From contig NZ_JABWGQ010000056.1 of NCBI RefSeq assembly GCF_014595975.1, forward strand, positions 124,001-188,000: a DNA stretch of 64,000 bases, written 5' to 3'. Below the pieces are notes generated by a model, which worked only from the letters and a program-made list of their open reading frames with translations, did not search any database and was not told the origin of the DNA. A program made the translations under genes and the position numbers. Position 1 is the first letter of the stretch. The number at the start of each line of letters is the position of its first letter. Source of the DNA: Sphingopyxis sp. LK2115. Lineage in GTDB: Bacteria > Pseudomonadota > Alphaproteobacteria > Sphingomonadales > Sphingomonadaceae. Below, piece after piece: positions 44,495-53,463 of the stretch.

Positions 44495-46654
44495 CTATTC
44501 GACGTCCAGCCCGGTCCATTTCGCCGCAAAGGCATATTTGTCGGCGGCTTCGGCGATGATCTTGTCGGTCGGCTTGCCGCTGCCGTGGCCCGCGCGCGTT
44601 TCGATGCGGATGAGGTGCGGCTTGCTGCCCGCCTTGGCGTGCTGGAGCGCGGCGGCATATTTGAAGCTGTGCCCCGGAACGACGCGGTCGTCGGTGTCGG
44701 CGGTCGTCACCAGCACCGCCGGATAGTCCACGCCGACCCTGATATTGTGATAGGGCGAATAGGCGAGCAGGTTTCGGAAATCGGCCTCCTTCGACGGATA
44801 GCCATAATCGTCGACCCAATAGCGCCCCGCGGTGAAGCGGTCAAAGCGCAGCATGTCCATCACCCCGACCGCGGGCAGCGCGGCGGCGAACAGGTCGGGG
44901 CGCTGGTTGGTGACCGCGCCGACGAGCAGCCCGCCGTTCGAGCCGCCTTCGATCGCGAGCTGGCCCTTGCCCGCGATGCCTTCGGCGATCAGATATTCGC
45001 CCGCGGCGATGAAGTCGTCGAAGACATTCTGCTTGTTCGCGAGGCGGCCGGCGTCGTGCCAGGCCTTGCCATATTCGCCGCCGCCGCGCAGGTTGGCGAT
45101 CGCAAGCACGCCGCCCTTGTCGACCCACGCGAGCCGCGTCGGCGAAAAGCCCGGCGTCAGCGAAACATTGAACCCGCCATAACCATAAAGCAGCGTCGGC
45201 GAACCCTTGCTGCGGTCGAGGCCCTTTTTCATCACGACAAACATCGGGACCTGGGTGCCGTCCTTCGATTTGTAGAAACGCTGTTCGACACTGAAATCGG
45301 CGGGATCGAACGTCAGCCTGGGTTCGGCGAAAATCTCGCTCTGTCCCGTCTGGGTGTCGAAGCGATAGATCGTCGTCGGCCGTGCAAAGCTGGAAAAGGC
45401 ATAAAAGGTTTCGGGGTCGTTCGACTTGCCGCCGAAACCCGACGCCGCGCCGATGTCGGCGAGGTTGATGTTGGCGATCGGCTTGCCGTCCAATGCCACC
45501 ATCCGCGCCTCCGACTTGGCGTCGCCAAGATAGGAAAGGATGATGCGGTCGCCCACGCGCGACGCGCCGACCAGCGTGGCCGGATTTTCGGCGACGAGTT
45601 CGGTGAGCTTGCCCGGTTTCGCAATGTCGAACGAAACAAGGCGCCCGCGCGGCGCGCCCTTGTTGGTGAGGAAGGTGAAGCGCGTGCCCGCGTTGGTCAC
45701 ATATTCCCAGTTGTTCGCATAATCGTCGATCAGGGTGATCGGCTTCGCGCCCGGCTTGCCGAGCGGGTGCAGCGTCAGGCCATAACGTTCGTCGGTCCCC
45801 TCGGACGAGACGACGAGCAGATATTCGCCGTCGTCGGTGACGAGCGCGCTGTTGTTGAGCTTTGGCTTGTCGGGCGTCGCGTGGATGAGCAGGTCTTCGC
45901 TTTGCGGCGTGCCGAGCCGATGGAAATAGACGGCGTGATTTTCGTTCAACGACTGGAAGGCCTCGCCCGCTTCGGGTTCCGGAAAGCGCGAATAGAAAAA
46001 TCCGCTGCCGTCCTTCGCCCAGTCGAGCGACGAAAACTTTACCCAGCGCACTTCGTCGGGCAAGTCCCGCCCCGTCGCGACATCCTTGACGCGCACGATG
46101 CGCCAGTCGGTGCCGCCGTCCTGCACCGCATAGAGGAGATGTTTGCCATCGTCCGACGGTTCCCATTCGGCGAGCGCGGTCGCGCCGTCCTTGGCCCACA
46201 GATTCGGGTCGATGAGCACGCGGCCCTCGCCCTTCAGCCCCTCGCGGACGTAAAGCACCGACTGCGGCTGAAGCCCGTCGTTGCGCGTATAGAAATAGCG
46301 CGTCCCGGCCTTGGTCGGCAGGCCGAAGCGTTCATAATTGTAAAGCTCGGTCATCCGCGCCCTGAAGGCATCGCGGCCGGGCAGCGTATCGAGATAGGCG
46401 TCGGTGACCTTGTTCTGCGCCGCGACCCACGCCGCGACCTTCGGATTGACACGGACGTCATCCTCCAGCCAGCGATAGGGGTCGGCGACGTCGACCCCGA
46501 ACTGCGGATCGACCGTGTCGCCGCGCGCCGTGTCCGGATAGGCGAGCGCGGGGGCGGGTGCGGATGCCGCCGCCGCGTCGGCGGCCTGTGCAGCGGCGGG
46601 CGTCATGGCAAGGGCGACCAGCGCGAACGGCGCGGACAGGCGTTTGGCGGGCAT
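44495..46654 (-). CDS. Prolyl oligopeptidase, secreted
   Basis: A 719-residue S9A peptidase with a signal peptide ending TPAAAQA. After an N-terminal DPYRWLEDD motif there is a beta-propeller (about residues 90-440). The alpha/beta-hydrolase domain carries AIEGGSNGGLLVGAV (serine), TTADTDDRVVPGHSFK (acid) and TRAGHGSGKPTDK (histidine). It cleaves short peptides after proline. The full length agrees with the family. It is the first gene of a two-gene minus-strand unit. Confidence 0.95.
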   Translation of the reverse strand: MPAKRLSAPFALVALAMTPAAAQAADAAAASAPAPALAYPDTARGDTVDPQFGVDVADPYRWLEDDVRVNPKVAAWVAAQNKVTDAYLDTLPGRDAFRARMTELYNYERFGLPTKAGTRYFYTRNDGLQPQSVLYVREGLKGEGRVLIDPNLWAKDGATALAEWEPSDDGKHLLYAVQDGGTDWRIVRVKDVATGRDLPDEVRWVKFSSLDWAKDGSGFFYSRFPEPEAGEAFQSLNENHAVYFHRLGTPQSEDLLIHATPDKPKLNNSALVTDDGEYLLVVSSEGTDERYGLTLHPLGKPGAKPITLIDDYANNWEYVTNAGTRFTFLTNKGAPRGRLVSFDIAKPGKLTELVAENPATLVGASRVGDRIILSYLGDAKSEARMVALDGKPIANINLADIGAASGFGGKSNDPETFYAFSSFARPTTIYRFDTQTGQSEIFAEPRLTFDPADFSVEQRFYKSKDGTQVPMFVVMKKGLDRSKGSPTLLYGYGGFNVSLTPGFSPTRLAWVDKGGVLAIANLRGGGEYGKAWHDAGRLANKQNVFDDFIAAGEYLIAEGIAGKGQLAIEGGSNGGLLVGAVTNQRPDLFAAALPAVGVMDMLRFDRFTAGRYWVDDYGYPSKEADFRNLLAYSPYHNIRVGVDYPAVLVTTADTDDRVVPGHSFKYAAALQHAKAGSKPHLIRIETRAGHGSGKPTDKIIAEAADKYAFAAKWTGLDVE

Positions 46655-46760
46655 GGCAAGGCGATCCTCATAAGGCGGAAAAGAAATTATCGTGCGCCGA
46701 TATGTAAGGATGGAAAAGGGTGGAGCAAGCGGATTCGGGATCGGGATATGGTCCTTCCCT

Positions 46761-47168
46761 TCAGTGGAGCGGCGAGGTGCGGATCGACCAATAGACGAGG
46801 GCGAGCAGCGCGGCCCAGACCAGCAGGATGAAGATCATGCCCGCACGGCTCGATGGACGCTGGCTTGCCGCTTCGGCCGTGGCATGAAGTTCGGCCCACA
46901 GCGGCGCCGCGATCAGCCGCCGCACCGCAAGCACGCCGAGCGGCACGACGACGAGGTCGTCGATCCAGCCGAGCACCGGCACGAAATCGGGAATGAGGTC
47001 GATCGGCGACAGCGCATAAGCGGCAACCGCGACCGCGAGCAGCCGCGCGAACCACGGCACGCGCGGGTCGCGCGCGGCGAGCCAGGCGGTGTGCGCCTCG
47101 ACCGCGATGCGGCGTCCGAGATCGCCGATGCGTTCGGAAAGGGATTTGCCGGTCATCGCTTCGTTCAT
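46761..47168 (-). CDS. DUF1232 (YkvA-type) membrane protein
   Basis: A 135-residue protein. The DUF1232 signature is AVAAYALSPIDLIPDFVPVLGWIDDL, of which SPIDLIPDF..V.G..DD is the conserved core, in the middle of two hydrophobic stretches. A C-terminal membrane span (MIFILLVWAALLALVYW) follows. The function of the family is not known. The ATG at 47166-47168 starts MNEAMTGKSL; the far longer upstream opening is antisense to the epimerase gene and is rejected. Confidence 0.86.
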   Translation of the reverse strand: MNEAMTGKSLSERIGDLGRRIAVEAHTAWLAARDPRVPWFARLLAVAVAAYALSPIDLIPDFVPVLGWIDDLVVVPLGVLAVRRLIAAPLWAELHATAEAASQRPSSRAGMIFILLVWAALLALVYWSIRTSPLH

Positions 47169-47180
47169 TAACGTCCCGCC

Positions 47181-48191
47181 ATGGCTATCCAACTGAAAAG
47201 CGCGCGTGTCGAACGCTGGCCGGTCGCGGGCTCGTTCATCATCAGCCGCGGCGCAAGGAACCATGTCGACGTCGTCGTCGCCGAAATCGAAGGCACCAAA
47301 GGAGATGCGGGCGCGATCGGGCGGGGCGAAGGGACGCCCGTCTATTATCTGGGCGAAGATGCGGCGGCGTGCCGCGACCAGATATTGCTCGCCGCGGCGC
47401 ATGTCGCCGGGATGGACGCGGCCGACGCGCGCGCGGCGGTGCAGGAAATCATGGCGCCGGGTGCGGCGCGCAACGCGCTCGATTGCGCGCTCTGGGATCT
47501 GGAGGCGCGGCAGCGCGGCGTAAGACTGTGGCAGCTTGCAGGCTGCGACGGCGCGCCGACCGCGCGCACGACCGCCTTCACCATTTCGCTCGGCAGCCCC
47601 GGCGCAATGGCCGAACAGGCGGCGACGGCGGAGGCCGACGGCTATCATCTGCTCAAGATCAAGCTGACCGGCGACGACGACCGGCTGCGCGTCGCCGCGG
47701 TGCGCAAGGGCGCCCCCCATGCCCGGCTGATCGTCGACGCCAATGAAAGCTGGGGACAGGTCGATATTCTGGAGGAGGCCGAGGCGCTCGCCGACATGGG
47801 AGTCGAAATGATCGAACAGCCGGTGCCGGTCGGCGCCGACGCCCTGCTCGACCCCATTTACGCGTCGATCCCCTTCGTCGCCGATGAAAGCTGCCAGACG
47901 GCAGCCGACGTCGCGCGCATCGGCGCCTTTTACGACGGCGTGAACATCAAGCTCGACAAGGCGGGCGGGTTGACCGAGGCGCTGCGCATCGCCGACGCCG
48001 CCGATGCTGCGGGGCTGGCGATCATGGTCGGCTGTATGTTGTCGACCAGCCTGGCGATCGCGCCGGCATTTGTGCTCGCCCAGCGCGCCCGCTGGGTCGA
48101 TCTTGACGGCCCGGCGCTGTTGGAGCGGGACCGCGAGGGCGGGTTCGAGTATCGCGAGGGGCGGATCGGCCCGCCGGTGGGCCGACCGTGA
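47181..48191 (+). CDS. Dipeptide epimerase / N-acyl-Glu racemase-like enolase-superfamily enzyme
   Basis: A 336-residue enolase-superfamily protein of the muconate lactonizing group. It shows the catalytic KIKL motif (first lysine base), the metal-ligand series LIVDANESW, MIEQPV and FVADESC, and the second lysine in VNIKLDKAGG. This arrangement is that of L-Ala-D/L-Glu epimerases and the related DgcA racemase. It probably takes part in recycling murein peptides. It is divergent from the DUF1232 gene with only 12 bp between starts. Confidence 0.85.
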   Translation: MAIQLKSARVERWPVAGSFIISRGARNHVDVVVAEIEGTKGDAGAIGRGEGTPVYYLGEDAAACRDQILLAAAHVAGMDAADARAAVQEIMAPGAARNALDCALWDLEARQRGVRLWQLAGCDGAPTARTTAFTISLGSPGAMAEQAATAEADGYHLLKIKLTGDDDRLRVAAVRKGAPHARLIVDANESWGQVDILEEAEALADMGVEMIEQPVPVGADALLDPIYASIPFVADESCQTAADVARIGAFYDGVNIKLDKAGGLTEALRIADAADAAGLAIMVGCMLSTSLAIAPAFVLAQRARWVDLDGPALLERDREGGFEYREGRIGPPVGRP

Positions 48192-48375
48192 AATCCTTTC
48201 ACATCGTGCGCAGTGGAGATGCCCGTCGGCCGCGCGCGGATGCGGGATGTTTCGACTTCGCTCGACACGAACGGACGTCCCAACCTTTCCAAAGCTCCGC
48301 TTCGGCGTGGCTGCCGAGATGGCCGTCCTTCGTCGCCAATCCGGTCGCGTGCCTGACCGACCCTTGATGCACGGC

Positions 48376-48771
48376 TCAGCCTGAACGCGGCTCGGCATAG
48401 CTGACGACTTCATATTCGATGCCGTCGGGATCGAAGAAATAGAAGCGGCGGCCGGGTTCATAGTCGCCGTGGTTGAACGGCGTAAGGCCGACCGCCTTCA
48501 CACGCATTTCGATGGTGTCAAGGTCATCGACCTGCACCCCGACATGGTTGAGCGGTTCGCCCTTGGGATAGCGGACGCCGTCATGCTCGCCGTCGGGACC
48601 GGTGTAGAGCGCGATATAGGCGGTGTCGCTGCCCAGGTGGATCGTGCGCCCGCCGTCGCGCGCCGGGCCGCGCCAGCGTTCATGCCAGCCGAAAATCGCC
48701 GACAATATGCCGGCGGTGCGGTCGGGGTCGCTGACGGTGAGGTTCACATGTTCGATGAAGGGGTGCGTCAC
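48376..48771 (-). CDS. VOC-family (glyoxalase-like) protein
   Basis: A 131-residue vicinal oxygen chelate protein. Two beta-alpha-beta-beta-beta units are visible: EHVNLTVSDPDRTAGILSAIFG then LNHVGVQVDDLDTIEMRV and RRFYFFDPDGIEYEVVSY. Metal ligands are probably His8 and the glutamate in IEYEV. The activity could be glyoxalase, dioxygenase or drug binding. It is divergent from soxR, and a SoxR-type promoter lies in front of it, so it may be a stress-response detoxification protein. The start is GTG. Confidence 0.82.
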   Translation of the reverse strand: MTHPFIEHVNLTVSDPDRTAGILSAIFGWHERWRGPARDGGRTIHLGSDTAYIALYTGPDGEHDGVRYPKGEPLNHVGVQVDDLDTIEMRVKAVGLTPFNHGDYEPGRRFYFFDPDGIEYEVVSYAEPRSG

Positions 48772-48806
48772 GGCGGGATAACTCCTGATTCGGGTTGACG
48801 CCGCGA

Positions 48807-48837
48807 CTTATGAAAGCTCAAGTCAGGTTTAGATCAA
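48807..48837 (-). promoter_or_regulatory. SoxR-type promoter and box for the VOC gene
   Basis: On the minus strand: -35 TTGATC (48837-48832), a 19-bp spacer, and -10 CATAAG (48812-48807). The 19-bp spacing is the mark of MerR-family activated promoters. The spacer holds ATCTAAACCTGACTTGAGCT (48834-48815), which matches the SoxR box consensus at 13 of 20 positions, best in the right half (ACTTGAG). The soxR gene starts 40 bp away on the other strand. Confidence 0.75.
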
Positions 48838-48876
48838 GCGCAATCGTCATTGCCTGTGAGCCTGGAGGATATGGCC

Positions 48877-49347
48877 ATGCACCGCACCGACCTGATTTCG
48901 ATCGGCGAGCTGGCCGCGCGCACCGGCGTCGCGGTGTCGGCGATCCGCTTTTACGAAGCGAAAGGGTTGATCGAGGCGCTGCGCACGCGCGGCGGGCAAC
49001 GCCGATTCCTGCGCGCCGACATCCGCCGCGTGTCGTTCATCCTGATCGCGCAGCAGATGGGGCTGAGCCTGGAGGAAATCGGCGCCGAACTGGCGCGGCT
49101 GCCCGCCGGGCGGACGCCGAATGCCGCCGACTGGACGCGGATCAGCACCGCCCTGCGCGCGCGCATCGACGCGCAGATCGCGGCGCTGACGCGCACGCGC
49201 GGCCTGCTCGACCAGTGCATCGGCTGCGGTTGCCTGTCCTTGAAGAAATGCCGACTCTACAACGCGCAGGACAAGGCGGCACAGCGCGGCGCGGGGCCGC
49301 GCTATGTGCTGGGCGACAGGGCGGGGGAGATTGCAGAGGTGGTGTGA
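48877..49347 (+). CDS. soxR: Redox-sensing transcription activator SoxR
   Basis: A 156-residue MerR-family regulator. The N-terminal winged helix begins LISIGELAARTGVAVSAIRFYEAKGLI (core: VSAIRFYEAKG), a dimerisation helix follows, and a C-terminal loop CIGCGCLSLKKC (cysteines 114, 117, 119, 125) binds the [2Fe-2S] cluster. Oxidation of the cluster by redox-cycling drugs activates target promoters. The ATG at 48877 is 8 nt after GGAGG; the ATG at 48871 is too close. No soxS is present, as usual outside enterics. Confidence 0.95.
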   Translation: MHRTDLISIGELAARTGVAVSAIRFYEAKGLIEALRTRGGQRRFLRADIRRVSFILIAQQMGLSLEEIGAELARLPAGRTPNAADWTRISTALRARIDAQIAALTRTRGLLDQCIGCGCLSLKKCRLYNAQDKAAQRGAGPRYVLGDRAGEIAEVV

Positions 49348-49439
49348 GCGGTGGCGGGTGGCGCACGGACAATGGGTTCGTCCCCGAACGGGGGCTGAGC
49401 ATCCGCAATCGGCCGCAACCTGCCGTCCCCAACCGGCGC

Positions 49440-49730
49440 TCAGGCTGCGGTCAGCCGCTCGATCTCCGGCGCGCCGGCGAGGCACGGGCCGAGCTTGGCG
49501 CCCAGTCTGCGGAAATGCTCCGACGCGCGGTGCGCTTCGACCGCGGCGTCATTGTCATAACATTCCATGACCTTGTAGACTCCCGCCGTTTCGGTGCGGA
49601 ACAGCTTATAATAGCTGTTGCCGCTCTCGTTCGCATTCACCGCGGCGGCGAGTTCGGCGAAGACGCCCTCAAAGGCTTCTTCCTTGCCCGGCTGCACGCG
49701 GAGCGTGGCGATAATGCCGATGGCACTCAT
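49440..49730 (-). CDS. Antibiotic biosynthesis monooxygenase-like (quinol monooxygenase) protein
   Basis: A 96-residue ABM-domain protein, a dimeric ferredoxin-like fold. Diagnostic parts are IGIIATLRVQPGKEEAFE at the start and YYKLFRTETAGVYKVMECYDNDAAVEAHRAS (core: YKVMECYDNDAAVEAH) in the middle. The YgiN branch acts on quinols; others only degrade heme or have no known reaction. It is the last gene of the minus-strand run with thiolase and carboxymuconolactone-decarboxylase-like genes, 17 bp after the latter. Confidence 0.83.
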   Translation of the reverse strand: MSAIGIIATLRVQPGKEEAFEGVFAELAAAVNANESGNSYYKLFRTETAGVYKVMECYDNDAAVEAHRASEHFRRLGAKLGPCLAGAPEIERLTAA

Positions 49731-49747
49731 GTCCTTATCCCTTCCCG

Positions 49748-50332
49748 TCAGGCCTTGAGGTCGGGGTCGACCTCCCATCCTTCCTCGACCTGAACGCCGA
49801 AGCTGTTCAGGATCATCGAGACCTGCGTATATTGCCCGACTGTCATCACCAGGTCCATGCGCCCCTTGTCGCCGAGCGGGGCGAGCGCGGCCCAGGTCGC
49901 GTCGCTGACGAAATGGTTGGCGGTCAGCTCGTCGGTCGCGCGGAGCATCGCGCGCTCGATGTCGCCCCATCCCGCTGCATCGGGTCCGGCCTTGATCCGC
50001 ACGACCTCCTCTTCGGAAAGTCCGCAATCGAGGCCGATGCGTTTGTGCTGCGTCCACTCGTAACCCGAACGGCAATTATAACCGGTGCGCAGGATGACGA
50101 GCTCGCGGTCGCGCGGGCTCAGTGCGTTGCGCTTCGACAGGATATAATTGCCCCACGCGAGAAAGGCGGTGAGCGCCTTTGGCGCGTGCGCGAGGGTGCG
50201 GAAGATATTGAGGATCTTGCCGCCCCCGACCTTTCCACCCTCGGTGGAAAGGAAGGGTTCGAGCGCGGCGCGCTGGTCGGCATCGAGCCGGTCCAGATCG
50301 ACCGGCTCGATGCGCGGAGCGCCGAGGCGCAT
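49748..50332 (-). CDS. Carboxymuconolactone decarboxylase-family protein
   Basis: A 194-residue alpha-helical protein of the CMD/AhpD superfamily. The region ILSKRNALSPRDRELVILRTGYNCRSGYEWTQH (core: RDRELVILRTGYNCRSGYEW) is the usual family signature. The redox CxxC of AhpD is absent, only one cysteine being present, so a peroxidase role is unlikely. Some relatives act as 4-carboxymuconolactone decarboxylase. The ATG overlaps the thiolase stop in ATGA, which suggests coupled expression with the beta-oxidation genes. Confidence 0.85.
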   Translation of the reverse strand: MRLGAPRIEPVDLDRLDADQRAALEPFLSTEGGKVGGGKILNIFRTLAHAPKALTAFLAWGNYILSKRNALSPRDRELVILRTGYNCRSGYEWTQHKRIGLDCGLSEEEVVRIKAGPDAAGWGDIERAMLRATDELTANHFVSDATWAALAPLGDKGRMDLVMTVGQYTQVSMILNSFGVQVEEGWEVDPDLKA

Positions 50333-51513
50333 CAGAAGACCTCGAACAGGCCCGCTGCGCCCTGGCCGCCGCCGATGCACATCGTGACGACGGCATATTT
50401 GACGCCGCGGCGCTTGCCTTCGATCAGCGCGTGGCCGACGCAGCGCGCGCCGGTCATGCCGAAGGGGTGGCCGATCGAGATCGAGCCGCCGTTGACGTTG
50501 AGCCGTTCGTTCGGGATGCCGAGCTTGTCGCGGCAGTAAAGCACCTGCACGGCGAAGGCTTCGTTGAGTTCCCAGAGACCGATGTCGTCCATCTTGAGCT
50601 CGAAGCGTTCGAGCAGCTTGGGGATGGCGAAGACGGGGCCGATGCCCATTTCGTCGGGTTCGGTGCCCGCGACCGCCATGCCGACATAGCGGCCGAGCGG
50701 CTGGAGCCCCCGCTTTTCGGCGACCTTGGCTTCCATCAGGACGCACGCCGACGATCCGTCGGCGAGCTGGCTGGCGTTGCCTGCGGTGATCGTGTGGCCT
50801 TCGCCCATCACCGGCTTCAGGCTGGCGAGCCCTTCCAGCGTCGTATCGGGGCGGTTGCACTCGTCCTTGTCCGCGACGACTTCCTTGAAGCTGACTTCCT
50901 TGGTTTCCTTGTCCATCACCGCCATGGTGGTCTTGCACGCGACGATCTCGTCGTCATATTTTCCCGCGGCCTGCGCGGCGGCGGTGCGCTGCTGCGACTG
51001 GAGCGAATATTCATCCTGATATTCGCGGCTGATGTTGTAGCGTTTGGCGACGACCTCGGCGGTGCCGATCATCGGCATATAGGTGTCCTTGTGCATCGCG
51101 ATCAGATCGGCGTCGGTTTCGACGAACACCTTGCCGCTCCCGCTGACCTTCGAAATGCTTTCGATGCCGCCCGCGACGCAGATGTCCTGGCGGTCGACGA
51201 TGATCTGCTTCGCCGCGGTCGCGATCGTCATCAGGCCCGACGAGCACTGGCGGTCGATCGACATGCCGGGGACGGTGACGGGCAGGCCCGACCGCAGCGC
51301 GATCAGGCGCGCGACGTTCATCGTCTGCGACCCCTGCTGCATCGCGGCGCCGAAGACGACGTCGTCGATCTCGCCGCCTTCGAGGCCCGCGCGTTCGACT
51401 GCGGCCCTGACCGAGAAGGAACCCAGCGTCGGGGCGAGGGTGTTGTTGAACGAACCCCGCGCTGCCTTGGTCAGCGGGGTGCGGGCGGTGGAAACGATAA
51501 CGGCGTCACGCAT
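50332..51513 (-). CDS. Acetyl-CoA C-acyltransferase (thiolase)
   Basis: A 393-residue thiolase. The nucleophile is Cys90 in [10 protein letters not shown]. The second active site pair is in [10 protein letters not shown] (histidine) and [10 protein letters not shown] (cysteine). It cleaves 3-ketoacyl-CoA, or condenses acetyl-CoA in the reverse direction. The preceding MaoC-like hydratase gene and the following CMD-like gene suggest a fatty acid or aromatic-acid degradation unit. It lies 54 bp downstream of maoC. Confidence 0.94.
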   Translation of the reverse strand: MRDAVIVSTARTPLTKAARGSFNNTLAPTLGSFSVRAAVERAGLEGGEIDDVVFGAAMQQGSQTMNVARLIALRSGLPVTVPGMSIDRQCSSGLMTIATAAKQIIVDRQDICVAGGIESISKVSGSGKVFVETDADLIAMHKDTYMPMIGTAEVVAKRYNISREYQDEYSLQSQQRTAAAQAAGKYDDEIVACKTTMAVMDKETKEVSFKEVVADKDECNRPDTTLEGLASLKPVMGEGHTITAGNASQLADGSSACVLMEAKVAEKRGLQPLGRYVGMAVAGTEPDEMGIGPVFAIPKLLERFELKMDDIGLWELNEAFAVQVLYCRDKLGIPNERLNVNGGSISIGHPFGMTGARCVGHALIEGKRRGVKYAVVTMCIGGGQGAAGLFEVF

Positions 51514-51567
51514 GATGCAATTCCTTTTCGATGAGTTTGGCGAAATCTTTGCCGGGGAGGGCGGAGC

Positions 51568-52026
51568 TCAAACGAAAAACTGGCTGATCCATTCGGCGAT
51601 CAGGGCGGGCTTTTCCTCGCCCTCGATCTCGATGGTCACTTCATTGGTCTGCTGCCACTGGCCGGGGCGCTTTTCTTCGAGGGCGAGCAGCTTGACATGG
51701 CTGCGCACGCGCTTGCCCGAACGGACGGGGGCGAGGAAGCGGACCTTGTTGCCGCCATAGTTGACGCCCATCTTGACGCCTTCGATCTTCGGCCCGTCGG
51801 TGCGCGCGCCAAGCATCGGGATCAGCGACAGCGTCAGGAAACCGTGCGCGATCGTGCCGCCAAAGGGCGTCAGCCTGGCCTTTTCCTCGTCGATATGGAT
51901 GAATTGATGATCGCCGGTCGCGTCGGCGAACTTGTCGATCATCGCCTGGTCGACGAGCACCCAATCGGAGGTGCCGAGATGCTGCCCGACCTTTGACTGC
52001 AATTCCTGCGGCGTGATGCTGGCCAT
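51568..52026 (-). CDS. MaoC-family enoyl-CoA hydratase
   Basis: A 152-residue hot-dog fold hydratase. The R-hydratase motif is clear: IDKFADATGDHQFIHIDEEKA then FGGTIAHGFLTLSL (catalytic aspartate in FADATGDHQ, histidine in FIHID). It hydrates enoyl-CoA to (R)-3-hydroxyacyl-CoA. This could feed PHB metabolism (see phaZ at 38.4 kb), although the adjacent thiolase makes beta-oxidation equally likely. Confidence 0.9.
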   Translation of the reverse strand: MASITPQELQSKVGQHLGTSDWVLVDQAMIDKFADATGDHQFIHIDEEKARLTPFGGTIAHGFLTLSLIPMLGARTDGPKIEGVKMGVNYGGNKVRFLAPVRSGKRVRSHVKLLALEEKRPGQWQQTNEVTIEIEGEEKPALIAEWISQFFV

Positions 52027-52119
52027 AATTCATCCCCTCAATCCTGGTTCGGGGCGCGTTCTAGGCCTCTCATCCCGCATTGCACAAGGGCCAAGGACTT
52101 TGGCCACGGCGCCGTAGCG

Positions 52120-53310
52120 TCAGCCCCTGGCGGGCCTTGCCGGCTTGGTCGCCGCGGGGTCGGCATAGGGGAGAATCATCGTCCCGTCGGGCGCGGCGGT
52201 AAAGGTCGTCTGCGTCGGATAGGCGAAATGATAACCCGCGGCCGTCATGGCTTCGAACAGGCGGATCGCGACATCGGTGCGCGCGGCGGTCACGACGTCA
52301 TAATCATCGCTGAACACGTCGAACAACAGCTCGAAATCAAGGCTCGACGGGCCGAAGGTGACGAAGCTCGATCGAATGAACTCGTGGCCCGCGGCCTTCA
52401 CCTGTTGCTCCAGCAGCCCGGGCAGGTCGCGCAGCATCGCGGGCGTCGTCTGGTAGACGACGCCGATCATGAAGGTCACGCGGCGGCGGTGCAGATGCGC
52501 ATAGTTGGTGATTTCCTTGGCGAGCAAATTGGTGTTCGAGATGACGAGCAGCTCGCCGTTTATCGAACGGAGGCGCGTGCTTTTCAGCCCGATTCGTTCG
52601 ACCGTCGCGGTGCTGGTGTCATATTTGATCGTCTCGCCAACGCGGAACGGCCGGTCGAAGATGATCGACAGCGACGCGAAAAGGTCCGAAAAAATGCCCT
52701 GTGCGGCGAGGCCGATCGCGATGCCGCCGATGCCCAGCCCGGCGACCAGGCCGGTGACATTGACCCCCATATTGTCGAGGATGACGATCGCGGCGACCGC
52801 GAACAGCGCAACGCTGATCAACAGGCGGATGATCCCCATCGCATTGCTCAGCGTTTCATTGTGCCCCTCGGCGGCGCGGCGCTGGATCAGCCCAAGCAGG
52901 ATTTCGCGCGCCCAGATTGCCGCCTGCAGCACGACGGCGACGGTGAAGACATAATGGATCAGCTGCATCACCGGCGCGGGTGGCTGCGCATAACCCGCGA
53001 CGAGCCGGATCGAGATGATCGCGAGCACCAGCGACTTGGTCTTGTGGATCACGCGCCCGACAATGTCGGTCAGCGTGAACTGTCCCGGCGCCGCCTGCGC
53101 GCGCTTCAGCGCGATCCGGCGAAACATCGACAGCAGGGAATAGATGGCGAGGCCGAGCGCGATCGCGATCCCGATTTCCAGCCAATGGCTGTTTACCCAG
53201 GCGACGCTGCTGTCCAGCCAGTCGCGCATGGCGTCGAGCGGGTCGCTGGTCGCGGCACTGGTTTTGGCAGGGGGCGTCTTGGCGGCGATGGTCAGGATCG
53301 TGGCAGTCAT
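52120..53310 (-). CDS. MscS-family mechanosensitive channel
   Basis: A 396-residue inner membrane protein. Four to five hydrophobic segments occur in residues 30-215. The MscS pore helix and beta domain are at NMGVNVTGLVAGLGIGGIAIGLAAQGIFSDLFAS (core: GLGIGGIAIGLAAQ) and RPFRVGETIKYD. A C-terminal soluble domain follows. It would open under membrane tension and release solutes during osmotic shock. I chose the ATG at 53308-53310 because the longer frame adds residues with no family match. Confidence 0.9.
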   Translation of the reverse strand: MTATILTIAAKTPPAKTSAATSDPLDAMRDWLDSSVAWVNSHWLEIGIAIALGLAIYSLLSMFRRIALKRAQAAPGQFTLTDIVGRVIHKTKSLVLAIISIRLVAGYAQPPAPVMQLIHYVFTVAVVLQAAIWAREILLGLIQRRAAEGHNETLSNAMGIIRLLISVALFAVAAIVILDNMGVNVTGLVAGLGIGGIAIGLAAQGIFSDLFASLSIIFDRPFRVGETIKYDTSTATVERIGLKSTRLRSINGELLVISNTNLLAKEITNYAHLHRRRVTFMIGVVYQTTPAMLRDLPGLLEQQVKAAGHEFIRSSFVTFGPSSLDFELLFDVFSDDYDVVTAARTDVAIRLFEAMTAAGYHFAYPTQTTFTAAPDGTMILPYADPAATKPARPARG

Positions 53311-53463
53311 GCGGGGCCTGTTGGTCCTCTGGTTCGATGGGCGGGACGAAGCATCATGCCCTTGTCGGGCGCGCCCCGGATAGGTCAAAAATCCGCGCGC
53401 GTAACGCGAAACCTGCGCGGATGCCCGATCCCATAGCGCCCGGCCGCCGCGATGGTTCCCCTG

